A DNA stretch of 64,000 nucleotides from an uncultured Desulfuromonas sp. Its GTDB lineage: Bacteria; Desulfobacterota; Desulfuromonadia; Desulfuromonadales; Desulfuromonadaceae. Location of the stretch: the NCBI RefSeq assembly GCF_963676955.1, contig NZ_OY781461.1, forward strand, positions 568,001 through 632,000. Direction: 5' to 3'. A program made the position numbers and the translations under genes. The notes beneath the pieces were generated by a model. It saw only the letters and a list, made by a program, of their open reading frames with translations. It was not told the origin of the DNA and did no database searches. This document shows, piece after piece, positions 1-6,786 of this stretch (positions are counted from its first letter, which is position 1; each line of letters opens with the position of its first letter).

Positions 1-1174
1 ACACATTGAGGCTGATATAGCCGTTGCGATCCGTTGTTATGTCACTCATGTCGAAGTGACCAAGTTTGATATTTGCAAAGTACACATTCCATTGTGTGTC
101 ACTGGTCTGCTCCAGCCCTACTTTTTCTCCCTTGAGCAGACACGCGATGTAAACCCGGTGCTTCAAGTGATAAATGACGCCATTGTGATTGACCAGGCAA
201 ATATTGAAATGGGCAGGATAGTCCAGCTCAGGCAACTGCTCCGGCATGTTTTTCGATGACGTCACATAAACTGTCGCTGGAGTTTTTTGGCCCAGGCTTT
301 CGTGGGGCCGTTTATGGTTATAGGTGTCAATAAAGTGGTCGAACGCTTTTTGCTGTTGTTGGGCATTACCAGCGGCAGGCGTGATGGCAGCCTTTTTGAG
401 GGTGGAATGCATCCGTTCATGACGTCCGTTCTGTTGCGGCTTCCCTGGCATAATGCGTTCCGGGGCGATCCCCAGACGAATCCACCACTTGGATAGGTGG
501 GATAATCCGGCAAGCCCACTACTGGCAAACGGCGCACCATTATCGGTGCGAATACGCTCCGGCAAGCCATATTGCCGAAATAATTGATCAAAGATCGCCA
601 TGGTATCATCTGTTGTTGTCGCACTTAACGTACGACAGGCCAGTAGATAACGGCTGTGATGATCCATGATGGTAAGGGGATAACACCATTTGCCATCAGC
701 GGTCTTGAACTGCCCTTTGAAGTCTGCAGACCAGACCTGGTTAGGTTTATCAACCGGAGCAAAAGGTTGCGGGTGAACAGGAACGCGCCGACGAGACTTG
801 CTGGGCGTAATCAGTTCAGCCTCCAGGAGGATTTTATGGATGGTTGTCTTCGATGGGATATCCCAATCAGGGTGTTCTTGTTCAAGCAACACCTTGATCT
901 TCTTTGCTCCAGGAGGATCTTTGTACTCGCGACGGACCTTGATGATCGCCTCTCGAACACAATAGGGCGTTTTTAAGGGGTTGGTTTTAGGGCAGCGCGA
1001 TTGATTCTGGAGACCATCAAGTCCCAATTGGCGATAACGATTGAGCCACTTATACCCTGTGCGGCGACTGATGCCATAAGATTTGCAGAGCGTTGAGAAG
1101 TTAGCGACACGCCGCAGGTGATCGGCGATAAAGAGCAGCTTCTGTTCCATAGGTTTAACCTCTTTCCAGGGCAT
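1..1174 (-). CDS. IS481-like transposase (left copy, last stop-codon bases off window)
   Basis: Mirror copy of the transposase at 5047-6222, and every stretch compared translates identically. It has an N-terminal helix-turn-helix region, then an rve-type DDE integrase core. It is complete except that the last two bases of the stop codon fall before position 1. The start is the ATG at 1174, preceded on the minus strand by AAGGAGG at good spacing. A GTG six bases upstream is in frame but overlaps that ribosome-binding site. It probably catalyses movement of its own element. Identity to the other copy suggests recent transposition or gene conversion. Confidence 0.88.
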   Translation of the reverse strand, partial: MPWKEVKPMEQKLLFIADHLRRVANFSTLCKSYGISRRTGYKWLNRYRQLGLDGLQNQSRCPKTNPLKTPYCVREAIIKVRREYKDPPGAKKIKVLLEQEHPDWDIPSKTTIHKILLEAELITPSKSRRRVPVHPQPFAPVDKPNQVWSADFKGQFKTADGKWCYPLTIMDHHSRYLLACRTLSATTTDDTMAIFDQLFRQYGLPERIRTDNGAPFASSGLAGLSHLSKWWIRLGIAPERIMPGKPQQNGRHERMHSTLKKAAITPAAGNAQQQQKAFDHFIDTYNHKRPHESLGQKTPATVYVTSSKNMPEQLPELDYPAHFNICLVNHNGVIYHLKHRVYIACLLKGEKVGLEQTSDTQWNVYFANIKLGHFDMSDITTDRNGYISLNV

Positions 1175-1263
1175 AGGCACCTCCTTGTGAAGTGTCTATG
1201 AGGATACAAAAGTGTTACCTATGTACCTGGACCAAAGTGTTACCTATGTAGGTTACCCGAACA
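1..1263 (-). mobile_element. IS481-like insertion sequence, left copy (cut by window edge)
   Basis: This is a near-identical inverted copy of the complete element at 4958-6268. Its transposase end runs off the left window edge, so only the terminal repeat next to 1263 is visible. That end, read on the minus strand, begins TGTTCGGGTAACCTACATAG, the same as the 4958 end of the other copy. Identity stops exactly at 1263/4958, which fixes the inner boundary. The other terminal repeat and any target duplication lie outside the window. Confidence 0.9.
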
Positions 1264-1295
1264 CATCAGGTTACTTTTGCGTCGACAAAAGTAAC
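1264..1295. repeat. Palindromic repeat abutting the left IS copy
   Basis: Directly inside the IS end lies a perfect 10-bp inverted repeat, GTTACTTTTG (1270-1279) and CAAAAGTAAC (1286-1295), around a CGTCGA loop. A closely related sequence abuts the inner end of the other IS copy (4930-4957, read on the minus strand): 23 of 28 positions agree and the core is CTTTTGCGTCG-CAAAAG. The spacing from the IS end is the same in both. This suggests a dispersed palindrome that serves as insertion target. Confidence 0.7.
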
Positions 1296-1379
1296 ACAAA
1301 ATCGACTCCCGACCATTGCGCCCTGCGGGTTCCCTCTCTTCAGTCGCTTACGCTGTGATGTCGGCAAGAACTCGCTGGC

Positions 1380-1745
1380 GCTCAAACATTTGCCGACGAC
1401 CATCACAGCGACACTCCTTATGGTCGGCGCTACTGAACGGGAGGGCTGAACTGCTAAATAACAAACTGAAGAAGGGTGGGCACTGCCCACCCGTTTGATC
1501 GGTGCCACGCTAGAAGTAGAAAGCAGCGTCAAACAGTTATCAACGTTTTACGCCAAAGATGATGAGTTACATGATTTGCCGAGCTAAAGGGAGGCAAGCC
1601 GAATCCGTAACGCATATCGGAAACAGACTCATTGTAGGTTGGTCTAGGGTCAGGAGAAGTTCAGCCGGTTTTTGCATACTTTTGAGCGGCAAGTCAAAAG
1701 TATGTCGCCTGCCGGGGCGAGACCCGACGGTCTTGATTCTCAAAG
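1380..1745. repeat. Dispersed ~366-bp structured intergenic repeat, copy A
   Basis: This aligns over its whole length with 24323-24688, sharing for example CGGCGCTACTGAACGGGAGG, TTATCAACGTTTTACGCCA and GGAGAAGTTCAGCCGG. It contains several hairpins: GGGTGGGC/GCCCACCC near 1475-1495, and CATACTTTTGA (1675-1685) pairing with TCAAAAGTATG (1694-1704). In the other copy the second stem reads CATCC/GGATG, a compensatory change that keeps pairing. No convincing ORF is present in either copy. It may be a non-autonomous mobile element or a structured RNA; the function is unknown. Confidence 0.8.
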
Positions 1746-1873
1746 GTACGTCAATGGCAGATTTGACCCCTTTTGGTCTTTCGTCAATGGCAGATTTGAC
1801 CCCTTTTGGTCTTTCCTGTCGCCTGCCGGGGCGAATCCCGGCGGTTTTGATTTTCAAAGGTAAGTCAAAGGCA
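1702..1873. repeat. Nested direct repeats with a 33-bp tandem duplication
   Basis: A 33-bp unit beginning GTCAATGGCAGATTTGACCC occurs twice head to tail at 1750-1782 and 1783-1815, identically. It is flanked by two copies of a roughly 58-bp block (1702-1760 and 1815-1873) sharing GTCGCCTGCCGGGGCGA and TCAAAGGTA. The outer block is the tail of the dispersed repeat at 1380-1745, so that tail has been duplicated. The second outer copy overlaps the 3' end of the ORF at 1854-2735. Confidence 0.85.
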
Positions 1874-2735
1874 GCCCCCTTTGACTACTGAATAAAGGCA
1901 ACTCGCTAGCTTCATTAGGGTGCAGGTGCAAGACCGCGAGAAGCCGCCAATCACAGTCGCACCAAAGCGAAACATCCTCAATGTTTGGAATGCTTGCTTC
2001 CGTCCAGTATGGCTTAGGGTTTCTCGCAAGTAGTAACATTTGCATGCTCAACAGAACAAGCCGTGTGCTGAGCTTGAGAACAGAGAGTGCTGCGGGCTCC
2101 TCTCCTGACCATTCCTCTGGCTCTGGAAGGTTCACGACACCATGAGCAAACTGGTTCCGTATGTGCCTCACAATCGAGATCGCCAACCCAGAGTAACCAG
2201 CACAATCTGTCAATACGAAATGTTTGCCAATTTGAAATCGGTCTGATGAACCAAGAGAGACCTTAAGATCATGAAGCCATTGATTGTAACCCCAAGGGGC
2301 ACAATTCCTATGGTCAAAAGCTTCCCGAAGAAGATATGCAACTCTGTCAACCATGCTAGTACGGGCTTTCACTGATTTAGGAACTTCCGGTGGCTCGACG
2401 ATCTTGACCAGTGTTTCGAAAGCCCCCCAAACGTAGGTAAACCGAAGTTGGTCGAGAAGCATTTCAGAAAGGAGGACACTGCGCTTATCCTCATATTCTG
2501 CAACTGCAGAGCAGTACATAACCCCCTCACCCAAGGTAAGCGTATTGACGGACACAGACTCGATCGATGCTGCTATCCTAAGCCACTCGAATACTGTCTC
2601 AGAACACAAATGTTCCTCTTCCAACCTCTGCTGCTGGGGACACGCCCAAGCCATTTGCCCTGCCACAAACCGTCCCAAACGGTCACAGTGCAAATCAATG
2701 GAAACAGCCTGAATTTCCCGTTTTAGTATCTTCAT
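1854..2735 (-). CDS. Hypothetical protein with HEPN-like RNxxxH motif
   Basis: A 293-aa protein not recognised as a named family. It is mostly helical in character and has no signal peptide. Residues 193-198 read RNQFAH, which fits the R-x4-6-H signature of HEPN nucleases and HEPN-like domains, often found in toxin and defence proteins. That assignment is an inference from one motif. The last codons are provided by the repeat block at 1815-1873, so the C-terminus may have been replaced when the repeat inserted. It stands alone between repeat DNA and the transaldolase terminator, and no antitoxin-like partner is adjacent. Its AT-rich upstream region differs from its neighbours and hints at transfer. 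Confidence 0.6.
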   Translation of the reverse strand: MKILKREIQAVSIDLHCDRLGRFVAGQMAWACPQQQRLEEEHLCSETVFEWLRIAASIESVSVNTLTLGEGVMYCSAVAEYEDKRSVLLSEMLLDQLRFTYVWGAFETLVKIVEPPEVPKSVKARTSMVDRVAYLLREAFDHRNCAPWGYNQWLHDLKVSLGSSDRFQIGKHFVLTDCAGYSGLAISIVRHIRNQFAHGVVNLPEPEEWSGEEPAALSVLKLSTRLVLLSMQMLLLARNPKPYWTEASIPNIEDVSLWCDCDWRLLAVLHLHPNEASELPLFSSQRGLPLTYL

Positions 2736-2995
2736 ATTGAGTTATTTGCGAACAGTGTTGATAATGTAGAAAATTACCCATCTATCATGGTTCGATGAGA
2801 GGACTATTCCCCACTCATTAAATATTTTGCTGCAAAAGTTAAATCCTGGTTTCACCTATTCCTTATTCGATATTTTCCACAATCAAAAACATAGAGGAAA
2901 AACATCGGAAGAGGTGTATAGCTCTTTCTGTTGCAAAGCAACAGACCTCAAATAACTTAAACAGATATTAACATTCAATAACTTAATTCGAGAGA
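2736..2995. other. AT-rich intergenic stretch
   Basis: About 260 bp, noticeably AT-rich, between the HEPN-like gene start and the terminator of the transaldolase gene. I see no ORF with a ribosome-binding site, no RNA gene and no strong promoter match. It presumably carries the promoter of the minus-strand gene at 1854-2735. Confidence 0.4.
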
Positions 2996-3034
2996 AAATA
3001 AAAACGCCAACCAACCCAAGAAAGGCTGGTCGGC
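2996..3034 (-). terminator. Rho-independent terminator of the folK-fsa group
   Basis: On the minus strand GCCGACCA pairs with TGGTTGGC (3027-3034 and 3006-3013, one G-T pair) and is followed by a T-rich run. It lies about 30 bp downstream of the transaldolase stop. Confidence 0.75.
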
Positions 3035-3062
3035 GCGCGACAACATATTGAACATCCAGAAC

Positions 3063-3704
3063 TTACTTAGTCTTCTCCCAATCCGCCAAAAACTTTTCAA
3101 TCCCAATATCCGTCAAAGGATGCTTAGCCAACTGCTTAATCACCGAGAACGGAATGGTGCAGATATCAGCACCAATCAGCGCGGCATTGAGTACATGCAT
3201 CGGGGTGCGAATCGACGCGACGATGATCTTGGTAGTGTAACCAAAGTTATCAAAAATCGTGCGAATCTGATCAACACCGTCCATCCCTTCCTGGCTGATA
3301 TCATCCAAACGCCCAACAAACGGCGACACATAAGTAGCCCCGGCCTTGGCAGCCAGCAACGCCTGCAGCGGCGAGAAAATCAACGTGACGTTGGTCTTGA
3401 TCCCCTCGGCGCTGAAAATACGCGTGGCTTTGAGACCTTCCTCCGTCATCGGCACCTTGATGACGATGTTGGGATGAATCTTAGCCAGCTCACGCCCTTC
3501 AGACACCATGCCCTCGGCATCCAGCGCAATGACTTCAGCAGAGATGGGGCCGTCAACAATGCCGGTGATCTCGGTGATCACCTCTTTAAAATCACGGCCG
3601 CTTTTGGCGATCAGCGACGGGTTGGTGGTGACGCCATCGACCAGACCCAGTTCACTGGCCTGTTTGATTTCGTCGGTAATCGCGGTATCGATAAAAAATT
3701 CCAT
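3063..3704 (-). CDS. fsa: Transaldolase / fructose-6-phosphate aldolase (TalC/MipB type)
   Basis: A 213-aa cytosolic class I aldolase of the short TalC/MipB subfamily, transferring or releasing dihydroxyacetone units in the non-oxidative pentose phosphate pathway. The N-terminus MEFFIDTA, the VTTNPSL segment (24-31) and the Schiff-base lysine K83 in [10 protein letters not shown] are visible. The length is typical. The start is the ATG at 3704, preceded by AAGGAGG; the reading frame extends 12 codons further upstream without a better site. It is the last gene of the folK / small zinc-ribbon protein / fsa group and is followed by a terminator. Whether the activity is transaldolase or F6P aldolase cannot be told from sequence alone. 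Confidence 0.9.
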   Translation of the reverse strand: MEFFIDTAITDEIKQASELGLVDGVTTNPSLIAKSGRDFKEVITEITGIVDGPISAEVIALDAEGMVSEGRELAKIHPNIVIKVPMTEEGLKATRIFSAEGIKTNVTLIFSPLQALLAAKAGATYVSPFVGRLDDISQEGMDGVDQIRTIFDNFGYTTKIIVASIRTPMHVLNAALIGADICTIPFSVIKQLAKHPLTDIGIEKFLADWEKTK

Positions 3705-3756
3705 GTTGCCTCCTTGTGACGTCGATCCAGAATCGACCATTTAGGATTTCGGGGTT

Positions 3757-4017
3757 TTATTTTGCCTTTTTATTTTTCTTAAATTCGCTCAGACACTCTT
3801 TGCTGCAAAAATAGTGGGTCTGTCCGCCGATGCGTTTTTCAATCATGTCGGTTTCCGGCACATACGTACCGCACTGTGAACAGGGCAGCATGCGATCCGG
3901 GTCGGCCTGCTTTTTCGCAGAGGGCGACGTGCCGCCACCGAGACTACGCAACAGGGCGGTAAACACCGTGTAGGCCAGAAAAGTCAGAATACCCAATAAA
4001 ACGAGCCGTACAATCAT
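3757..4017 (-). CDS. Small membrane-anchored zinc-ribbon protein (PP0621-like)
   Basis: An 86-aa protein with one N-terminal membrane helix (about residues 3-24), a short linker, and a C-terminal metal-binding module with CSQC and CSKEC cysteine pairs around an HYFC motif. This resembles the PP0621/TRASH-like small proteins; the function is unknown. The ATG at 4017 overlaps the folK stop as TAATG and sits eight bases after GAGGAG. An in-frame ATG at 4023 is too close to that site. The overlap implies translational coupling with folK. Confidence 0.8.
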   Translation of the reverse strand: MIVRLVLLGILTFLAYTVFTALLRSLGGGTSPSAKKQADPDRMLPCSQCGTYVPETDMIEKRIGGQTHYFCSKECLSEFKKNKKAK

Positions 4018-4526
4018 TACCATTGCTCCTCAATGCAGTCTACCTTTTGATCGTCGGCAAGCTGCTTTAACAGAAAATTCATAGTCTGGTGACGTTGGGG
4101 ATGGATCAAATCAGGTGCCAGACGGCACAACGGTTCGAGAACAAAACGACGCTGATGCATATGCGGATGGGGCACCCGCAAACGCGGCAGATCAAGGCAC
4201 TGATCGCCATAGAGCAGCACATCGAGATCAAGAGTGCGCGGCCCCCAATGAACATCACGCGTGCGCCCCGCCTGCTGCTCAATGGCCTGACAGAGGTCAA
4301 GCAACGCCAGCGGCGACAGGGTGGTCGCCACTTCAACCACGGCATTGTAATAATGCGGCTGATCCGCCGGGCCACCCACCGGATCGGTACAGTACAACGG
4401 CGAGCTGGCAGTCACCGTGATGCCGTCTCCGTCAAGCTGTTGGCGGGCCTCCCGCAACGCCTGACGGCAATCGCCAAGGTTGGCCCCCAATCCGATGTAG
4501 GCGGTCACCGCCTGTGCGTGTGCCAC
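4017..4526 (-). CDS. folK: 2-amino-4-hydroxy-6-hydroxymethyldihydropteridine pyrophosphokinase
   Basis: HPPK, 169 aa, transfers pyrophosphate from ATP to 6-hydroxymethyl-7,8-dihydropterin in folate synthesis. AYIGLGANLGD is at the N-terminus, and the family signature WGPRTLDLDVLLYGD, with the two metal-binding aspartates, is in the middle. VPHPHMHQRRFVLEPL follows, as in other HPPKs. The start chosen is the GTG at 4526, just downstream of GAGGGGGG. An upstream ATG at 4607 would add 27 residues absent from the family. It is the first gene of a three-gene minus-strand group. The intergenic DNA upstream was altered by repeats and the IS. Confidence 0.9.
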   Translation of the reverse strand: MAHAQAVTAYIGLGANLGDCRQALREARQQLDGDGITVTASSPLYCTDPVGGPADQPHYYNAVVEVATTLSPLALLDLCQAIEQQAGRTRDVHWGPRTLDLDVLLYGDQCLDLPRLRVPHPHMHQRRFVLEPLCRLAPDLIHPQRHQTMNFLLKQLADDQKVDCIEEQW

Positions 4527-4612
4527 GCTTTCCCCCCTCAATTTGTTGTGGCATACAGAGCCGCCACAAGGCATAATCAGCCGCGAAAAAGTCAGGCTTG
4601 CAAACACGGTTC

Positions 4613-4626
4613 GCGGCTGAAGCCGC
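4613..4626. repeat. REP-like palindrome
   Basis: GCGGCTGAAGCCGC is a perfect 6-bp-arm palindrome followed by TCCTAC, the common shape of bacterial REP elements. It lies upstream of folK. Confidence 0.5.
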
Positions 4627-4744
4627 TCCTACAGTAAACAAATGACAAATTCGTGCGTATCGATGTACAAGTTTGCGTTTAGCAACCAATCCCTCCCGTA
4701 CTGCAGCTTCATCAGAAGGGTTCAGTCCGGGAACCCGTAGGGCG

Positions 4745-4913
4745 CCTTGGGGTTGTTATGAATCAGATAAACAAGTGGTGTTGCTTGAGATTTTTTGCGT
4801 CAGCAAGGCAGAGGGAGAAGCCATAGTGGTTCTATGGCGACGACCGATAACGCCGCTGACGTGAAAAAGATCTGCAACAACTCCGTGAATCGGATTGATG
4901 ACAACCCCTTGGG
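4745..4913. repeat. MITE-like inverted-repeat element of about 169 bp
   Basis: The outer arms are CCTTGGGGTTGTTATGAATC (4745-4764) and its imperfect complement at 4893-4913 (GGGGTTGTCATCAATC on the minus strand). Inner arms AGATTTTTTGCGTCAGC (4788-4804) and GCTGACGTGAAAAAGATCT (4855-4873) also pair. The whole can fold into one long interrupted hairpin. It has no coding capacity. It looks like a non-autonomous element or repeat remnant beside the IS. Confidence 0.55.
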
Positions 4914-4929
4914 AGTCGTTTTTCCGTCT

Positions 4930-4957
4930 CTTTTGACGACGCAAAAGGGACCCGACG
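4930..4957. repeat. Palindromic repeat abutting the right IS copy
   Basis: Read on the minus strand this gives a CTTTTGCGTCGTCAAAAG core. It matches 23 of 28 positions of 1264-1291, the equivalent flank of the left IS copy, at the same distance from the element. Its last four bases, GACG (4954-4957), are the left half of the apparent target duplication of the IS. Confidence 0.7.
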
Positions 4958-6268
4958 TGTTCGGGTAACCTACATAGGTAACACTTTGGTCCAGGTACAT
5001 AGGTAACACTTTTGTATCCTCATAGACACTTCACAAGGAGGTGCCTATGCCCTGGAAAGAGGTTAAACCTATGGAACAGAAGCTGCTCTTTATCGCCGAT
5101 CACCTGCGGCGTGTCGCTAACTTCTCAACGCTCTGCAAATCTTATGGCATCAGTCGCCGCACAGGGTATAAGTGGCTCAATCGTTATCGCCAATTGGGAC
5201 TTGATGGTCTCCAGAATCAATCGCGCTGCCCTAAAACCAACCCCTTAAAAACGCCCTATTGTGTTCGAGAGGCGATCATCAAGGTCCGTCGCGAGTACAA
5301 AGATCCTCCTGGAGCAAAGAAGATCAAGGTGTTGCTTGAACAAGAACACCCTGATTGGGATATCCCATCGAAGACAACCATCCATAAAATCCTCCTGGAG
5401 GCTGAACTGATTACGCCCAGCAAGTCTCGTCGGCGCGTTCCTGTTCACCCGCAACCTTTTGCTCCGGTTGATAAACCTAACCAGGTCTGGTCTGCAGACT
5501 TCAAAGGGCAGTTCAAGACCGCTGATGGCAAATGGTGTTATCCCCTTACCATCATGGATCATCACAGCCGTTATCTACTGGCCTGTCGTACGTTAAGTGC
5601 GACAACAACAGATGATACCATGGCGATCTTTGATCAATTATTTCGGCAATATGGCTTGCCGGAGCGTATTCGCACCGATAATGGTGCGCCGTTTGCCAGT
5701 AGTGGGCTTGCCGGATTATCCCACCTATCCAAGTGGTGGATTCGTCTGGGGATCGCCCCGGAACGCATTATGCCAGGGAAGCCGCAACAGAACGGACGTC
5801 ATGAACGGATGCATTCCACCCTCAAAAAGGCTGCCATCACGCCTGCCGCTGGTAATGCCCAACAACAGCAAAAAGCGTTCGACCACTTTATTGACACCTA
5901 TAACCATAAACGGCCCCACGAAAGCCTGGGCCAAAAAACTCCAGCGACAGTTTATGTGACGTCATCGAAAAACATGCCGGAGCAGTTGCCTGAGCTGGAC
6001 TATCCTGCCCATTTCAATATTTGCCTGGTCAATCACAATGGCGTCATTTATCACTTGAAGCACCGGGTTTACATCGCGTGTCTGCTCAAGGGAGAAAAAG
6101 TAGGGCTGGAGCAGACCAGTGACACACAATGGAATGTGTACTTTGCAAATATCAAACTTGGTCACTTCGACATGAGTGACATAACAACGGATCGCAACGG
6201 CTATATCAGCCTCAATGTGTAAACCATGTAGGTGGACTTTTCTGTTACCTATGTACTTGACCCGGACA
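4958..6268 (+). mobile_element. Complete IS481-like insertion sequence, 1311 bp
   Basis: The terminal inverted repeats are TGTTCGGGTAACCTACATAG at 4958 and, at the other end on the minus strand, TGTCCGGGTCAAGTACATAG. Both continue into GTAACA. Ends of the form TGT...ACA are usual for IS481. GACG occurs directly on both sides (4954-4957 and 6269-6272), consistent with a 4-bp target duplication. It encodes a single transposase. An inverted copy lies at 1-1263. Confidence 0.92.
5047..6222 (+). CDS. IS481-like transposase
   Basis: A 391-aa DDE transposase. It has an N-terminal helix-turn-helix region (SYGISRRTGYKWLNRY) followed by a second DNA-binding segment, then an rve-type integrase core with the acidic triad in VWSADFKG, RTDNGAPF and NGRHERMH, and a C-terminal tail of about 90 residues. 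It would bind the terminal repeats and move the element. The ATG at 5047 follows AAGGAGG; the in-frame GTG at 5041 overlaps that site and is less likely. The frame is intact, so the element may be active. IS481 assignment rests on the HTH plus core and the TGT/ACA ends. Confidence 0.92.
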   Translation: MPWKEVKPMEQKLLFIADHLRRVANFSTLCKSYGISRRTGYKWLNRYRQLGLDGLQNQSRCPKTNPLKTPYCVREAIIKVRREYKDPPGAKKIKVLLEQEHPDWDIPSKTTIHKILLEAELITPSKSRRRVPVHPQPFAPVDKPNQVWSADFKGQFKTADGKWCYPLTIMDHHSRYLLACRTLSATTTDDTMAIFDQLFRQYGLPERIRTDNGAPFASSGLAGLSHLSKWWIRLGIAPERIMPGKPQQNGRHERMHSTLKKAAITPAAGNAQQQQKAFDHFIDTYNHKRPHESLGQKTPATVYVTSSKNMPEQLPELDYPAHFNICLVNHNGVIYHLKHRVYIACLLKGEKVGLEQTSDTQWNVYFANIKLGHFDMSDITTDRNGYISLNV

Positions 6269-6286
6269 GACGTGTGGGCGCGGAAG

Positions 6287-6301
6287 CCCACGTCACGTGG
6301 G
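6287..6301. repeat. Perfect short palindrome
   Basis: CCCACGTCACGTGGG, just outside the IS right end. Similar CACGTGACGTGGG wording recurs at 24305-24317, ahead of repeat copy B, so it may belong to a dispersed repeat. The function is unknown. Confidence 0.4.
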
Positions 6302-6384
6302 TTCCAAGCCACGCAAACGGAAGAAGCCTCGACCAGAAAACGACTGATTATTTTAATCTCCGCCCTTAACTGAAAGACCTGATA

Positions 6385-6786
6385 ATGAGCCTAATCCTCA
6401 CCCTGGCCATCGACGACCTCGACCGCAGCGAATCCTTCTACCGCGATGTGCTGGACCTGCCGGTACAACGGTTTCGCCCCGATGACGCCGCCCATGAGCT
6501 GCTGATGCTGCCGCAGGGTGACACCACGGTGTTGCTCCGAGAAGCGGCAGTGCTCGAAGCGCGCCACCCGGCGGCGTTTCAGCATCTCGACCGCCAGAAT
6601 CGCGGCGTCGGCCTGTCGCTGGATTTTCAGGTGACGGATCTTAACCTCATCCACAACAACCTGCGCCGCCGCGAACACACCTGCCTGTATGAATCCGAGG
6701 ATCAGGAGCACGGCATCCATGAGCTATGGCTGTATGATCCCGACCACTACCTGCTTATTCTGACCCAGGTGACGCAGCCGGGCTAG
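6385..6786 (+). CDS. VOC (glyoxalase/bleomycin-resistance) family protein
   Basis: A 133-aa protein with one vicinal-oxygen-chelate domain. MSLILTLAIDDLDRSESFYRDVLDLP opens the first beta-alpha-beta module (given in pieces: LAIDDLDRSESFYRDVLDLP), and HGIHELWLYDPDHYLLIL closes the second. It lacks residues that would point to a specific activity such as glyoxalase I, so the substrate is unknown. Its 3' end overlaps the convergent pcnB by about 30 bp. It stands alone, and its upstream DNA is IS and palindrome sequence. Confidence 0.8.
   Translation: MSLILTLAIDDLDRSESFYRDVLDLPVQRFRPDDAAHELLMLPQGDTTVLLREAAVLEARHPAAFQHLDRQNRGVGLSLDFQVTDLNLIHNNLRRREHTCLYESEDQEHGIHELWLYDPDHYLLILTQVTQPG

Noticed and set aside
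1750-1815. Tandem 33-bp pair as a start of a CRISPR array
   Set aside because: Only two units with no spacer between them. No cas genes are in the window.
3048-3719. Long plus-strand reading frame opposite the transaldolase gene
   Set aside because: It is the antisense shadow of fsa. It has no ribosome-binding site, and the minus-strand frame has clear family motifs.
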